Positions 44,697 through 52,902 of a stretch of 64,000 nt of DNA are shown here, one piece after another. The position numbers and the translations under genes were made by a program. How positions within the stretch are numbered: position 1 is the first letter of the stretch; each line of letters begins with the position of its first letter. This DNA is from an uncultured Oscillospiraceae bacterium (lineage in GTDB: Bacteria > Bacillota > Clostridia > Oscillospirales > Ruminococcaceae). The notes beneath the pieces were generated by a model. That model worked only from the letters and a program-made list of their open reading frames with translations, was not told the DNA's origin and searched no databases. The DNA lies in assembly GCA_910587135.1 (NCBI GenBank), contig CAJULF010000006.1:23437-87436 (forward strand), in the 5' to 3' direction.

Positions 44697-44743
44697 GTCT
44701 ATGAGAGATTTAGCTGATTATTAGCGGAAACGGAGGTATCTTT

Positions 44744-46099
44744 GTGAAAATTCAGCTTTCGGATCATTTCACCACAGGCAGACTGATACGATTTGTGTTG
44801 CCCTCGGTCGTTATGATGATTTGTACTTCTGTATACAGCGTGGTTGACGGGCTGTTTGTGTCAAATTACGTTGGAAAAGTGCCGTTCGCGGCGCTTAATC
44901 TTATATCGCCGCTGCTTATGATAATGGGTACGATAGGCTTTATGATAGGCACGGGCGGCAGTGCGCTGGTTGCCAAAACGCTCGGTGAAGGCGATAAGGA
45001 GCGCGCAAACCGATATTTTTCGCTTCTGGTGTACACCGCAGCGGTTGTCGGCGCGGCGCTGAGCGTTATAGGGATAGCTCTCGTACGACCTCTGGCGCTG
45101 CTGTTTGGCGCAGACGAGGAAATGCTGGAGTATTGCGTTATTTACGCGAGAATAATTCTGATAGCGCTTGTGCCCTTTATATTGCAGAATGTATTCCAGA
45201 GCTTTCTGATAACAGCGGAAAAGGCAAAATTCGGCTTGATAATTACAATATCGGCGGGAGTAACCAATATTGTTCTTGACTTTCTTTTGGTTGGCGTTTT
45301 CGGGTTCGGGCTTGAGGGCGCAGCGGCAGCCACCGCTATCAGCCAGACGGTCGGCGGTATTGTTCCTTTGATATATTTCTGCCGAAAAAACAGCAGCCTG
45401 CTGCGGCTCGGAAAAACCAAGCTTGAGTTCAGCGTATTATGGAGAACCTGCTCCAATGGATTCTCGGAGTTTATGACAAATATTTCCGCGTCGATCGTCA
45501 ATATGCTATACAACCGCCAGCTTATGGATATAGCGGGACAGGACGGCGTTGCCGCATTTGGCGTCATTATGTACGTAAACTTCATATTTATAGCGATTTT
45601 TATTGGATTTTCCATAGGTTCCGCGCCGATAGTCAGCTTTCATTACGGAGCGAAAAACGAGGGTGAGCTTCAGGGTCTTTTGAAAAAGTCGCTTGTTATA
45701 ATCGGAATAACGGGAGCTTTGTTGGCAGCACTTGCTCAGGCGCTCGCTTATCCCCTGTCAATGCTGTTTGTCGGATATGACGAGGAGCTTTTCAGGCTGA
45801 CGCTCAGGGGGTTCAGACTGTATTCCATCAGCTTTATTGTATGCGGCTTCAATATTTATTCGTCGTCATTCTTTACGTCGCTCAACAACGGTATCGTTTC
45901 GGCGGTCATATCCTTTTCAAGAACCTTTGTGTTCCAGGTGTCGATGCTGTTTATACTTCCGATTTTCTTGAAAGGTGACGGAATATGGCTTGCGATAGTG
46001 GTGGCGGAACTTCTGGGCTTGCTGGTAACGATTTTCTTTATTTTCTCTCAGAGAAACCGCTATGGATATTTTCCGCAAAGGCGGACAGCAAAGGAATAG
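44744..46099 (+). CDS. MATE family efflux transporter (MepA-like)
   Basis: The 451-residue protein has twelve hydrophobic segments and the internal two-fold repeat of MATE/NorM transporters. These export cationic compounds in exchange for sodium or protons. The GTG start at 44744 is set by CGGAGG. It is a single-gene unit with a regulated leader. If the leader senses guanidine, export of guanidine or a related cation is the likely role. Confidence 0.88.
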   Translation: MKIQLSDHFTTGRLIRFVLPSVVMMICTSVYSVVDGLFVSNYVGKVPFAALNLISPLLMIMGTIGFMIGTGGSALVAKTLGEGDKERANRYFSLLVYTAAVVGAALSVIGIALVRPLALLFGADEEMLEYCVIYARIILIALVPFILQNVFQSFLITAEKAKFGLIITISAGVTNIVLDFLLVGVFGFGLEGAAAATAISQTVGGIVPLIYFCRKNSSLLRLGKTKLEFSVLWRTCSNGFSEFMTNISASIVNMLYNRQLMDIAGQDGVAAFGVIMYVNFIFIAIFIGFSIGSAPIVSFHYGAKNEGELQGLLKKSLVIIGITGALLAALAQALAYPLSMLFVGYDEELFRLTLRGFRLYSISFIVCGFNIYSSSFFTSLNNGIVSAVISFSRTFVFQVSMLFILPIFLKGDGIWLAIVVAELLGLLVTIFFIFSQRNRYGYFPQRRTAKE

Positions 46100-46108
46100 C
46101 GGTAAAAA

Positions 46109-46136
46109 GTCGGCAAACATTAAGATTCCGGACTTA
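46109..46136 (+). terminator. Decayed terminator hairpin after the MATE gene, copy 1 of 3
   Basis: AGTCGGCAAACATTAAG...CCGGACT is a damaged version of the intact terminator at 46524-46553. A second damaged copy (AGAAACGTTATGTTTCCCGACT) lies at about 46330-46352. Each family A element in this stretch is bounded by these copies. Confidence 0.5.
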
Positions 46137-46327
46137 GTTTGTAGAAAAATCCCATATGCCACGCAATGTCGGCGCATGAAATTTCAAAAAGTGTCGGAAT
46201 TTGCGAAGCAAATTCTGACCGGTTCCCGCAATCGCGCGGAGTGAGCGTAGCGAACGGCGCGTGATTGCGGGAATTTTGAAATTTTTTAAAATAATCTGCC
46301 CTTGGTCAACTTTAACATACGTGCTTG
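46135..46327 (+). mobile_element. Family A MITE-like element, copy A3
   Basis: The ends TAGTTTGTAGAAAAATCC and CTTTAACATACGTGCTTG are decayed. The interior (GTCGGAATTTGCGAAGCAAA and GCGCGTGATTGCGG) matches copy A2 closely. It separates two copies of the same hairpin. Confidence 0.7.
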
Positions 46328-46352
46328 TTAAGAAACGTTATGTTTCCCGACT

Positions 46353-46523
46353 TAGACTGTATATAAAGGTTGACCAAGGGCGAATTATTTAAAAAATTTC
46401 AAAATTTCCGTTAGTCATACTCCGTTCCGCTGCGCTTCACTCCGCATGCCTAACGCAAACGCACGACTTTTTGAAATTTAATGCGCCGACATTGAGTGGC
46501 AAATAGGCTTTTTCTAAAAGCTG
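46353..46523 (-). mobile_element. Family A MITE-like element, copy A4, inverted
   Basis: In minus orientation its outer ends are CAGCTTTTAGAAAAAGCC and the complement of TAGACTGTATATAAAGG. It lies between a damaged and an intact copy of the terminator, which share about 20 bp (AAACGTTAYGTTTCCCGACT). This is a second case of palindrome duplication. Confidence 0.75.
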
Positions 46524-46553
46524 AGTCGGGAAACGTTACGTTTCCCGACTTTT
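46524..46553 (+). terminator. Intact terminator hairpin
   Basis: A perfect 12-bp stem AGTCGGGAAACG with its complement, a TTA loop and a TTTT tail. It is probably the original MATE terminator, now displaced by two inserted elements. Confidence 0.85.
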
Positions 46554-46593
46554 GCGGATTTGGTACACTGTACAAGATTGTGCGGTGCTGCCT

Positions 46594-46758
46594 TTAAAAG
46601 GCGTCCATCAACGAGCCTATTGTCTTGAACGCTTTTGCCGCGGTCATACGTTTAAAGCTGTGATGGCTGCTGACGGATTTTACCGCCATGAAAGCAAGTC
46701 CGCCCGCGATAATTCCCGCGGCTGTGCTCTTTATAAGGCATTGGGTTTTTCGTGACAT
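46594..46758 (-). CDS. Small membrane protein of 54 aa
   Basis: On the minus strand, AAAGGAG sits a few bases before an ATG at 46758 and opens a 54-residue frame. It has a basic N-terminus (MSRKTQCLIK), a Gly/Ala-rich membrane segment (STAAGIIAGGLAFMAVKSV) and a basic amphipathic C-terminal half. This YtxH-like layout is common in small Ruminococcaceae proteins. The stop codon lies within a family B repeat end at 46577-46596. Function is unknown. Confidence 0.6.
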   Translation of the reverse strand: MSRKTQCLIKSTAAGIIAGGLAFMAVKSVSSHHSFKRMTAAKAFKTIGSLMDAF

Positions 46759-46854
46759 TTCAGTTTCTCCTTTGCAGGTGATTTCAGAAATATAATCCGC
46801 AAAACAGCGTAAAATATTCCTCGCTCTATAAAGGGAAATTATTCAAATTTCCCG

Positions 46855-47108
46855 CAGCCTGTAGAAAAAGCCTATTTGCCGCGCAATATCGGCGCATGAA
46901 ATTTCAAAAAGTCGTGCGTTTGCGAACGCAAACGCGCGCGGTTTCCACTAAGCATGCCAAGTTTTGCGCAACGAGGAGGTTTTGCCTTATGGCAATTTGT
47001 TGCAATTTGCGCAAAACTTCCGGAACGAAGTGAAGCGGAGTATGCTTAGCGGAAATTTTGAAATTTTTTTAAATAATTAGCCTTAGGTCAACCTTTATAT
47101 ACAGTCTG
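46855..47108 (+). mobile_element. Family A MITE-like element, copy A5, with 22-bp hairpin duplication
   Basis: The ends CAGCCTGTAGAAAAAGCCTA and TTTATATACAGTCTG bound 254 bp. Left flank 46833-46854 (GGGAAATTATTCAAATTTCC and two bases) and right flank 47110-47131 are the same 22-bp hairpin with two mismatches. The interior has an extra nested palindrome (AGTTTTGCGCAA and TTGCGCAAAACT) absent from A2 and A3. The surrounding 46759-47343 has no other gene. Confidence 0.8.
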
Positions 47109-47343
47109 AGCGAAATTATTCAAATATCCCGTTGGTAATTTAAGCTGTCGGATTTTTATGCGTATTTTGCTGTTGTGGTCCTATTCCGTAGTTTTGACAG
47201 CATTATGCACATTTGATTTTTTAAATATTACGCTATGGATTGAGGTTATTGTGACAAGTGCCCGCAGTCCTGATAAAATGTTTGTTGAAATATAGTAAAA
47301 TTCCACAAAATGCAAGTTTATATAAAAATCTTGCAAAAACCTC

Positions 47344-47372
47344 TTGACATTTCAGCTGAAAACAGCTATAAT
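47344..47372 (+). promoter_or_regulatory. Promoter of the ammonium transporter gene
   Basis: TTGACA at 47344-47349 and TATAAT at 47367-47372 are separated by 17 bp. Transcription starts near 47379. Confidence 0.85.
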
Positions 47373-47388
47373 ATAAACATAGCAAAGA

Positions 47389-47436
47389 GGCTATGGCAGA
47401 AATCAATGAGGATTTATGCCATAGCCCTTTTCTTTT
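47389..47436 (+). terminator. Start-proximal leader terminator (attenuator) before amt
   Basis: GGCTATGGCA pairs with TGCCATAGCC across an 18-nt loop and is followed by CTTTTCTTTT. It begins only about 10 nt after the predicted start of transcription and lies 80 nt before the gene. An antitermination factor, for example an ANTAR-type protein as known for nitrogen genes, could control it; this is inference. Confidence 0.75.
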
Positions 47437-47517
47437 AGAAATGGCTGTTTTTGAAGTTGGTGATCTGAAATCCTTCAACATGACGGTCAGGAACATATTT
47501 GAAAGGGGCGGTCTTTA

Positions 47518-49296
47518 ATGAACGCAATTTTGACGGCAATGTCCGAATCGGGAAATGCCGCAATTCAATCGGTGGTTGACCAAACGATGTACAACGTCGG
47601 CGATGGCAACGGTATCTGGTATCTGATAGGCGCGGCATTGGTTTTCTTTATGCAGTGCGGCTTCGCGATGGTGGAAACAGGTATGACAAGGGCTAAGAAT
47701 GCCGGAAACATCATCATGAAGAACCTTATGGATTTCTGCATAGGCACGGTGGTTTTCATTCTTATCGGATTCGGGCTTATGCTGGGGGAGGACGCGCTGT
47801 TCGGTCTGGTTGGCATTCCGACTCTTGATATACTGACATCATTCACAAACTTTGACCGCTGCGCGGAGTTCGTGTTCAATCTGGTATTCTGCGCGACGGC
47901 GGCTACAATCGTTTCGGGTGCAATGGCAGAGCGCACAAAGTTCATAAGCTACTGCATATATTCGGGCGTTATCAGCGCGATTGTTTACCCGATCGAGGCT
48001 CACTGGATATGGGGCGGCGGCTGGCTGGCGCAGCTTGGCTTTGTGGATTTTGCGGGTTCAGCCGCCATACATATGGTAGGCGGAGTCTGCGCGATTATCG
48101 GAGCTAAGATGGTCGGTCCGCGCATCGGCAAGTTTGACAAGGACGGCAAACCTAAGGCGATACTCGGGCACTCCATGACGCTTGGCGCACTTGGCGTATT
48201 TATCCTTTGGTTCGGCTGGTACGGTTTCAACGGCGCGGCGGCGACAAGCACGGATTATCTGGCGCAGATTTTCCTTACAACAACCATTGCTCCCGCGGTG
48301 GCTACCTGCGCAACGCTGCTCTATACATGGATAAAGAACGGCAAGCCCGATGTTTCCATGTGCCTTAACGGCTCACTGGCAGGTCTGGTGGCGATAACCG
48401 CCCCCTGCGCGGACGTTGACGCGGTCGGCTCGGCTGTTATCGGACTGGTTGCGGGACTGCTTGTATGCTTCGGCGTATGGCTGCTGGACTATGTGCTTAA
48501 GATAGACGATCCTGTCGGCGCTGTTGCGGTGCATGGCTGTAACGGTATCTGGGGCACACTTGCGGTAGGTTTATTCGCAACGGGCAACGGTCAGAACGGC
48601 ATTACGGGTCTGTTTTACGGCGGCGGTGCCGGTCAGCTTGGTATTCAGGCGCTGGGTATTGCGGCGGTTATCGCATGGACGGCGGTGGTAATTTCCATTA
48701 CATTCCTTGTCATCAAGAAAACTATCGGACTCCGTGTATCACGCCACGAGGAGGTCGTTGGTCTTGACGCTACGGAGCACGGTCTGCCCTCCTCCTATGC
48801 GGACTTTATCCCTACAATGCATATAGAGATGTCCACAAGCGGCAAGGAGAAGGAAGTAGACACCATGAAGCAGGTTACCGCGGCATCTGCCGCTCCTGCA
48901 GCGGAAGCCGTTCCCGTTTACAAGCGCCGCACGGACGGCACGGAAATGTCCAAGGTTGTCATTATCTGCAAGCAGGAGCGCTTTGAGGCTCTCAAAACCG
49001 CAATGTCGGAAATCGGCATTACGGGTATGACAGTCACAAACGTTCTCGGCTGCGGAATGCAGAAAGGATCAACGGAGTTCTACCGCGGTGTACCGCTGGA
49101 AACTCATCTCCTGCCAAAGGTAAAAACGGAGATCGTTGTATGTAAAGTTCCTGTTGAAATTGTTGTTGAAACTGCCAAAAAGGTTCTTTATTCGGGTAAG
49201 ATAGGCGACGGAAAGATATTCGTATATGATGTTGCGGACGTTATCAAGGTAAGAACCGGCGAGAGCGGATATGACGCTTTGCAGGATGTTGAGTAA
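47518..49296 (+). CDS. amt: Ammonium transporter fused to a C-terminal P-II signalling domain
   Basis: Residues 30-410 are an Amt/Mep/Rh channel with the pore histidines H185 (AAIHMVGG) and H339 (AVHGCNG). A linker of about 45 residues (Ala/Pro/Lys) leads to a P-II (GlnB-like) domain at about 477-585. Its T-loop GMQKGSTEFYRG keeps the tyrosine equivalent to Y46, but has leucine 527 where the uridylylated Y51 of E. coli GlnB lies. P-II normally plugs AmtB as a separate protein, so this chain probably carries its own gate. AAAGGGG precedes the ATG. The leader terminator suggests nitrogen-dependent control. Confidence 0.93.
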   Translation: MNAILTAMSESGNAAIQSVVDQTMYNVGDGNGIWYLIGAALVFFMQCGFAMVETGMTRAKNAGNIIMKNLMDFCIGTVVFILIGFGLMLGEDALFGLVGIPTLDILTSFTNFDRCAEFVFNLVFCATAATIVSGAMAERTKFISYCIYSGVISAIVYPIEAHWIWGGGWLAQLGFVDFAGSAAIHMVGGVCAIIGAKMVGPRIGKFDKDGKPKAILGHSMTLGALGVFILWFGWYGFNGAAATSTDYLAQIFLTTTIAPAVATCATLLYTWIKNGKPDVSMCLNGSLAGLVAITAPCADVDAVGSAVIGLVAGLLVCFGVWLLDYVLKIDDPVGAVAVHGCNGIWGTLAVGLFATGNGQNGITGLFYGGGAGQLGIQALGIAAVIAWTAVVISITFLVIKKTIGLRVSRHEEVVGLDATEHGLPSSYADFIPTMHIEMSTSGKEKEVDTMKQVTAASAAPAAEAVPVYKRRTDGTEMSKVVIICKQERFEALKTAMSEIGITGMTVTNVLGCGMQKGSTEFYRGVPLETHLLPKVKTEIVVCKVPVEIVVETAKKVLYSGKIGDGKIFVYDVADVIKVRTGESGYDALQDVE

Positions 49297-49359
49297 CATT
49301 ATCGCTTGATAAATTTTGCCGTGCTTGTTTCGCAAGCGCGGCAAATCGGTTTATAAATT

Positions 49360-49791
49360 CTAACTGCTGCCCATCATCAGCGTTGCGGCAAACGCCGACA
49401 TATAACCGTAGATATCCGCGTTTTCACTGGCGGGCACGGGAAGCTCCAGCGGTTCGCAGACACCGCTTTCGGTGTGTATGGTGCGGTTCAGGGAAAGTGT
49501 AATGCTGTCGGCGGCTCTGGAGCTTATTGAAACGGTATTTTTAGCGCCTATCCCGACAGAGATAAGCTGTACACCGTCGGGGAGATTTTCGGGCGGCGTA
49601 TCTCCGTTGAAAATCACCCCAAGGGCGTTTTTTATGTTGATTTTCGGGGAGCTTTTACATAGTATCACCGCGCAGTCCGCCGCGTCTATCGTTACTTCGC
49701 CCTCCGCCGAGATAAGCCCGCAGGCGGGGAAAACATCTCCGAACAGCCCTCCCGTAAAATCCCCGACCGTTAATACAAAGCCCAATAACAT
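49360..49791 (-). CDS. Hypothetical protein (143 aa)
   Basis: AAAGGAG lies just before the ATG on the minus strand. The protein is predicted to be mostly beta-strand with one Gly-rich hydrophobic N-terminus (GDFTGGLFGDVF) and no catalytic motif. It is a single gene between amt and the MBL-fold hydrolase. The family is not recognised. Confidence 0.6.
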   Translation of the reverse strand: MLLGFVLTVGDFTGGLFGDVFPACGLISAEGEVTIDAADCAVILCKSSPKINIKNALGVIFNGDTPPENLPDGVQLISVGIGAKNTVSISSRAADSITLSLNRTIHTESGVCEPLELPVPASENADIYGYMSAFAATLMMGSS

Positions 49792-49869
49792 CGCTCCTTT
49801 TTAAGTAAGAAATAAGAGGTAAGATTCTCTTACCCCTTTGTTACAAATTATATTGTATCCGAAAAAAAT

Positions 49870-50514
49870 TTAAAAATGTACTGCCCAATTTTTGTTTTTG
49901 ACAGGTTTTCCGTGTCCGAAGTAAATCATTCTTTCACCCAGAGCCGATATTCGCGACACACTTTTCAGCATTTCCTCCCTGTTGTGATACAGCATTGAAA
50001 CGGTGGGGTAAAACATATTCATAAGCGCGTCGCCAACTATCAGCGCATTTCCGGAAATATCTATCGCTATTGAGCCGTTTGTGTGACCCGGCAGGTGCAG
50101 TATATTTGCGGGTATCCCGTATTTTTCCAATGTATCTCCCTCTGATAGAAACACGTCGGGTGAAAAAGGCGGCAGCGGATTTTTAAACGTTCCGTTTACG
50201 GAAACGCTGAGCACGATTTTACCGAGTAGGGTATCCGCGGACAGCTCCTGCGCGTTGTTGTCAGCGATAAGGTCAACATCTGCCTTATGCATGGCAATGG
50301 GAATGTCAAGCTCATTTGCCAGGAATGCCGCGTTCTGCGCGTGATCTATGTGACCGTGGGTCAGTATTAGCAGCCGCATTTTGTGGGGCTTGCAGGCGCT
50401 GATGATTTTCCCGCGGTATTTTTCAAGAGATGTGTCGATGAGGATTGCATTTCCGTTGTTTGACACTATGTAGCAATTCCCGTTTCCGCATTTTATTCGC
50501 TCAATTGTTACCAT
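49870..50514 (-). CDS. MBL-fold metallo-hydrolase
   Basis: The 214-residue protein has the metal site THGHIDHAQ (H53, H55, D57, H58), a later LPGHTNGS histidine, an aspartate in VGDALM and a final FGHGKP. It is in the glyoxalase II-like group of the metallo-beta-lactamase fold. The substrate is unknown. A GGAGAAC site precedes the ATG on the minus strand. A 14-bp-stem hairpin separates it from the next upstream gene. Confidence 0.85.
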   Translation of the reverse strand: MVTIERIKCGNGNCYIVSNNGNAILIDTSLEKYRGKIISACKPHKMRLLILTHGHIDHAQNAAFLANELDIPIAMHKADVDLIADNNAQELSADTLLGKIVLSVSVNGTFKNPLPPFSPDVFLSEGDTLEKYGIPANILHLPGHTNGSIAIDISGNALIVGDALMNMFYPTVSMLYHNREEMLKSVSRISALGERMIYFGHGKPVKNKNWAVHF

Positions 50515-50550
50515 TTTGTTCTCCTGTGATGTTTAATTTTTTTATGCTAA

Positions 50551-50587
50551 CAACGCACAAAGCGCGAAAAACTCGCTTTGTGCGTTG
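50551..50587. repeat. Family B-like short hairpin
   Basis: CAACGCACAAAGCG pairs with CGCTTTGTGCGTTG across a 9-nt loop. The sequence is a shortened variant of family B ends. It lies 5' of the MBL gene and may also end the flavodoxin-like transcript. Confidence 0.65.
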
Positions 50588-50724
50588 CTGCATTAGATTT
50601 ACGGCGCTTGACGGGCAGGGAAAGGGATGTATTTCATTACCCCTGTTAGACAGCGATATACTGTCAGATTGCCTGCGCCACGCAATTTACATATTCTTGT
50701 ATTTTTTGTTCGACTGCTTCCCAA

Positions 50725-51303
50725 TCATATGTTTGAATAGGAAAAATGTCTTTTTTTTTCAATAACACTTTGTACAGGCAGCGAAATGCCCGTATTCCAT
50801 TCAGCGTTATAAGGAACAATTTTGCATTGAATCGTGTCTAATGCATTCGCTATTGTATCATTTACCATTGCCTTATAGCTTGACAGCGCCCAATCTGAGC
50901 CGCCGCCATGAGAAATAATACCTGCGGGTTTATTGTACATTTGCGATTTATATGCATTATCTTTCCACCAATGCAAAAAAGTGATCTCTCCCATTTTTTC
51001 CAGCAGCATACTCAGTTTTGCAGGAATGGGTGCATAGTGAGGCGAGACAAAGAAAATGCAGTCTGATTTAATGAGCTTATTGTAAATTATATTAAAATCT
51101 TGATCTTTATAACACCGTTTGCTTTCAAAACACTTGCCGCAGCCTATGCATGGAGATAGATCAAATTCCCGTAAGTCTAAAATCTCACACTCTGCCCCGC
51201 TTTGATGCAGTACCTTTTTAATTATTTCACAGAGCTTATATGATGTACTTTCTTTCCGGCTATTATAAATGATGGATGCAGAGATACTTATTGCACGCGT
51301 CAT
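50725..51303 (-). CDS. Flavodoxin-fold NAD(P)H-dependent oxidoreductase, C-terminus frameshifted at a 9-T tract
   Basis: The 192-residue product has a flavodoxin-like N-terminus and CIGCGKCFESKRC with four cysteines, as in iron-sulfur flavoproteins, plus a SPHYAPIPAKLSMLLEK flavin-binding region. At plus-strand 50751-50759 a run of nine T (nine A in the gene) shifts the frame so that it ends HFSYSNI. With eight, the frame would continue DIFPIQTYDWEAVEQKIQEY to a stop at 50664. The longer end looks like natural protein. Slippage, phase variation or a read error could explain it. The gene is AT-rich. Confidence 0.75.
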   Translation of the reverse strand: MTRAISISASIIYNSRKESTSYKLCEIIKKVLHQSGAECEILDLREFDLSPCIGCGKCFESKRCYKDQDFNIIYNKLIKSDCIFFVSPHYAPIPAKLSMLLEKMGEITFLHWWKDNAYKSQMYNKPAGIISHGGGSDWALSSYKAMVNDTIANALDTIQCKIVPYNAEWNTGISLPVQSVIEKKRHFSYSNI

Positions 51304-51379
51304 TTGTTGTTCCTTTCACGCCATAAAACAATTCCGAATTACCGAATTGATCATACACCATATGGCAGACAATTGACCA

Positions 51380-52291
51380 TCAATTGTCTGCTGCCATAAG
51401 CCTTACCATAACCGCCTTCTGGGCGTGCAGACGGTTTTCAGCCTCATCAAATATCTCGTTTGCGTGCTGCTCCAGCACCTTGGCGGTTATTTCCTCCTCG
51501 CGGTGGGCGGGAAGGCAGTGCATTACCATCGCGTCGGATTTTGCCACGCTCATGATATCGTCGTTGATCTGATATCCCTTAAAGGCAATTCTGCGCTTCT
51601 CGGCTTCGCCCTCCTGACCCATGGAAGCCCAAACGTCGGTGAACAGCACATCCGCGTCCGCAGCCGCTTCCTTGGGAGAGCTTACAAGCTTGAAGTTGGG
51701 GTAAGCCGCGGCGAAATCAAGCACCTGCTTGTCGGGGTGATAACCCTCGGGGCAGGCGAGGGTTACGTCCATTCCCACCTTAAGGCAGCCCACTGTGAGG
51801 GAGTTCGCCATATTGTTGCCGTCGCCGATATAGCACATTTTCAGTCCGTCCAGCTTGTTTTTGTATTCGCGTACGGTTTGCAGGTCTGCGAGCACCTGGC
51901 AGGGGTGGCTGAAGTCCGTCAGACCGTTTATGATGGGAATATTGCCGTATTCCGCGAGATTTTCCACCTCGCTTTGTTCAAACGTGCGTATCATGATCCC
52001 GTTGATATAGCGCGAGAGAACGCGCGCGGTGTCCTGCACCGGCTCGCCGCGCCCTATCTGAAGCTCCTTCGAGGACAGAAACAGCGCGTGCCCACCGAGC
52101 TGATACATACCCGCTTCAAATGAAACGCGAGTTCTTGTGGAAGACTTCTGGAATATCATTCCCAAAGTCATACCCTTTAACAGATTATGGGGGATACCGT
52201 GCTTCTGCTCGTATTTGAGCTGATCCGCAAGGTTCAGAATGTCGATGATCTCTTCCGTGCTGAGATCCAGCATTTTCAATAAATGTTTCAT
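51380..52291 (-). CDS. argF: Ornithine carbamoyltransferase
   Basis: ArgF makes citrulline from ornithine and carbamoyl phosphate. The carbamoyl phosphate loop STRTR (51-55), HPCQ (129-132) and the ornithine loop HCLPAHR are all present. The length of 303 residues is standard. AGGAG precedes the ATG, and a family E repeat lies just upstream of that site. It is the distal gene of the arginine cluster. Confidence 0.95.
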   Translation of the reverse strand: MKHLLKMLDLSTEEIIDILNLADQLKYEQKHGIPHNLLKGMTLGMIFQKSSTRTRVSFEAGMYQLGGHALFLSSKELQIGRGEPVQDTARVLSRYINGIMIRTFEQSEVENLAEYGNIPIINGLTDFSHPCQVLADLQTVREYKNKLDGLKMCYIGDGNNMANSLTVGCLKVGMDVTLACPEGYHPDKQVLDFAAAYPNFKLVSSPKEAAADADVLFTDVWASMGQEGEAEKRRIAFKGYQINDDIMSVAKSDAMVMHCLPAHREEEITAKVLEQHANEIFDEAENRLHAQKAVMVRLMAADN

Positions 52292-52304
52292 TTTTTTCTC
52301 CTGA

Positions 52305-52400
52305 TTTCAAAAAAAATTTTACGCGACCGCCCGCGTCAGTTCACTGCGATTGACCCCATTGTGTGTCGCAGGCTCTTGCGGAAAATATCCCGCATGGGCG
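52305..52400 (+). repeat. Family E palindromic repeat, copy 3
   Basis: It starts AAATTTTACGCGACCGCCCG and ends GCGGAAAATATCCCGCATGG, like the arrays at 10.96 kb, but has an unrelated middle. It lies between the acetyltransferase gene and argF, within the arginine cluster. Confidence 0.6.
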
Positions 52401-52452
52401 GAGCGCTGCTTTGTTGCACGATTATTATATGGCTCTTAAAACCTATCGGCTG

Positions 52453-52893
52453 TTAAGTGTCGATTCTCACCATTTCCGCTATTGTCTTATTTCGGTAGGT
52501 AAGATCATTTCTCGGAGTAAATCCCATTCGCTCCCGGAAAGCGTTCCCGCACTCGTTTGCGGAAAATACCACCAGAGCCGCCTTGTTTATCCCCAAAGCC
52601 TCGAGAGCTTTCAGTGCCGTGTTTACAAGTCCCCGGGCTATGCCCTTGTTTCGATGATCGGGGTTTACGGCGGTATGGTAGATATACCCGCGCCGCCCGT
52701 CGTTTCCCGCCAGTATAGCGCCGACTATTTTATTGTCGGATTCGGCGATAAAGCAGCTCATGGGATTTCGCTCAAGAAATCTTGATATTCCCTGCTCCGA
52801 ATCGTCAAGGCTGTTAAGTCCCATTCCCTTGCAGGACAGCCAAAGCGCGTATACCTCGTTATAATCGCCCAAGGTCATTGTTCTGATATTCAC
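52453..52893 (-). CDS. GNAT family N-acetyltransferase
   Basis: The 146-residue protein has the acetyl-CoA loop RNKGIA and the upstream beta-strand IYHTAVNPDH, followed by a FRERMGF motif, typical of GNAT enzymes. It sits between the TIGR04076-type gene and argF. ArgA-type activity on glutamate is unlikely to be needed because ArgJ is present, but cannot be excluded from the fold. The acceptor is unknown. Confidence 0.8.
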   Translation of the reverse strand: MNIRTMTLGDYNEVYALWLSCKGMGLNSLDDSEQGISRFLERNPMSCFIAESDNKIVGAILAGNDGRRGYIYHTAVNPDHRNKGIARGLVNTALKALEALGINKAALVVFSANECGNAFRERMGFTPRNDLTYRNKTIAEMVRIDT

Positions 52894-52902
52894 TTCGGAA
52901 AA

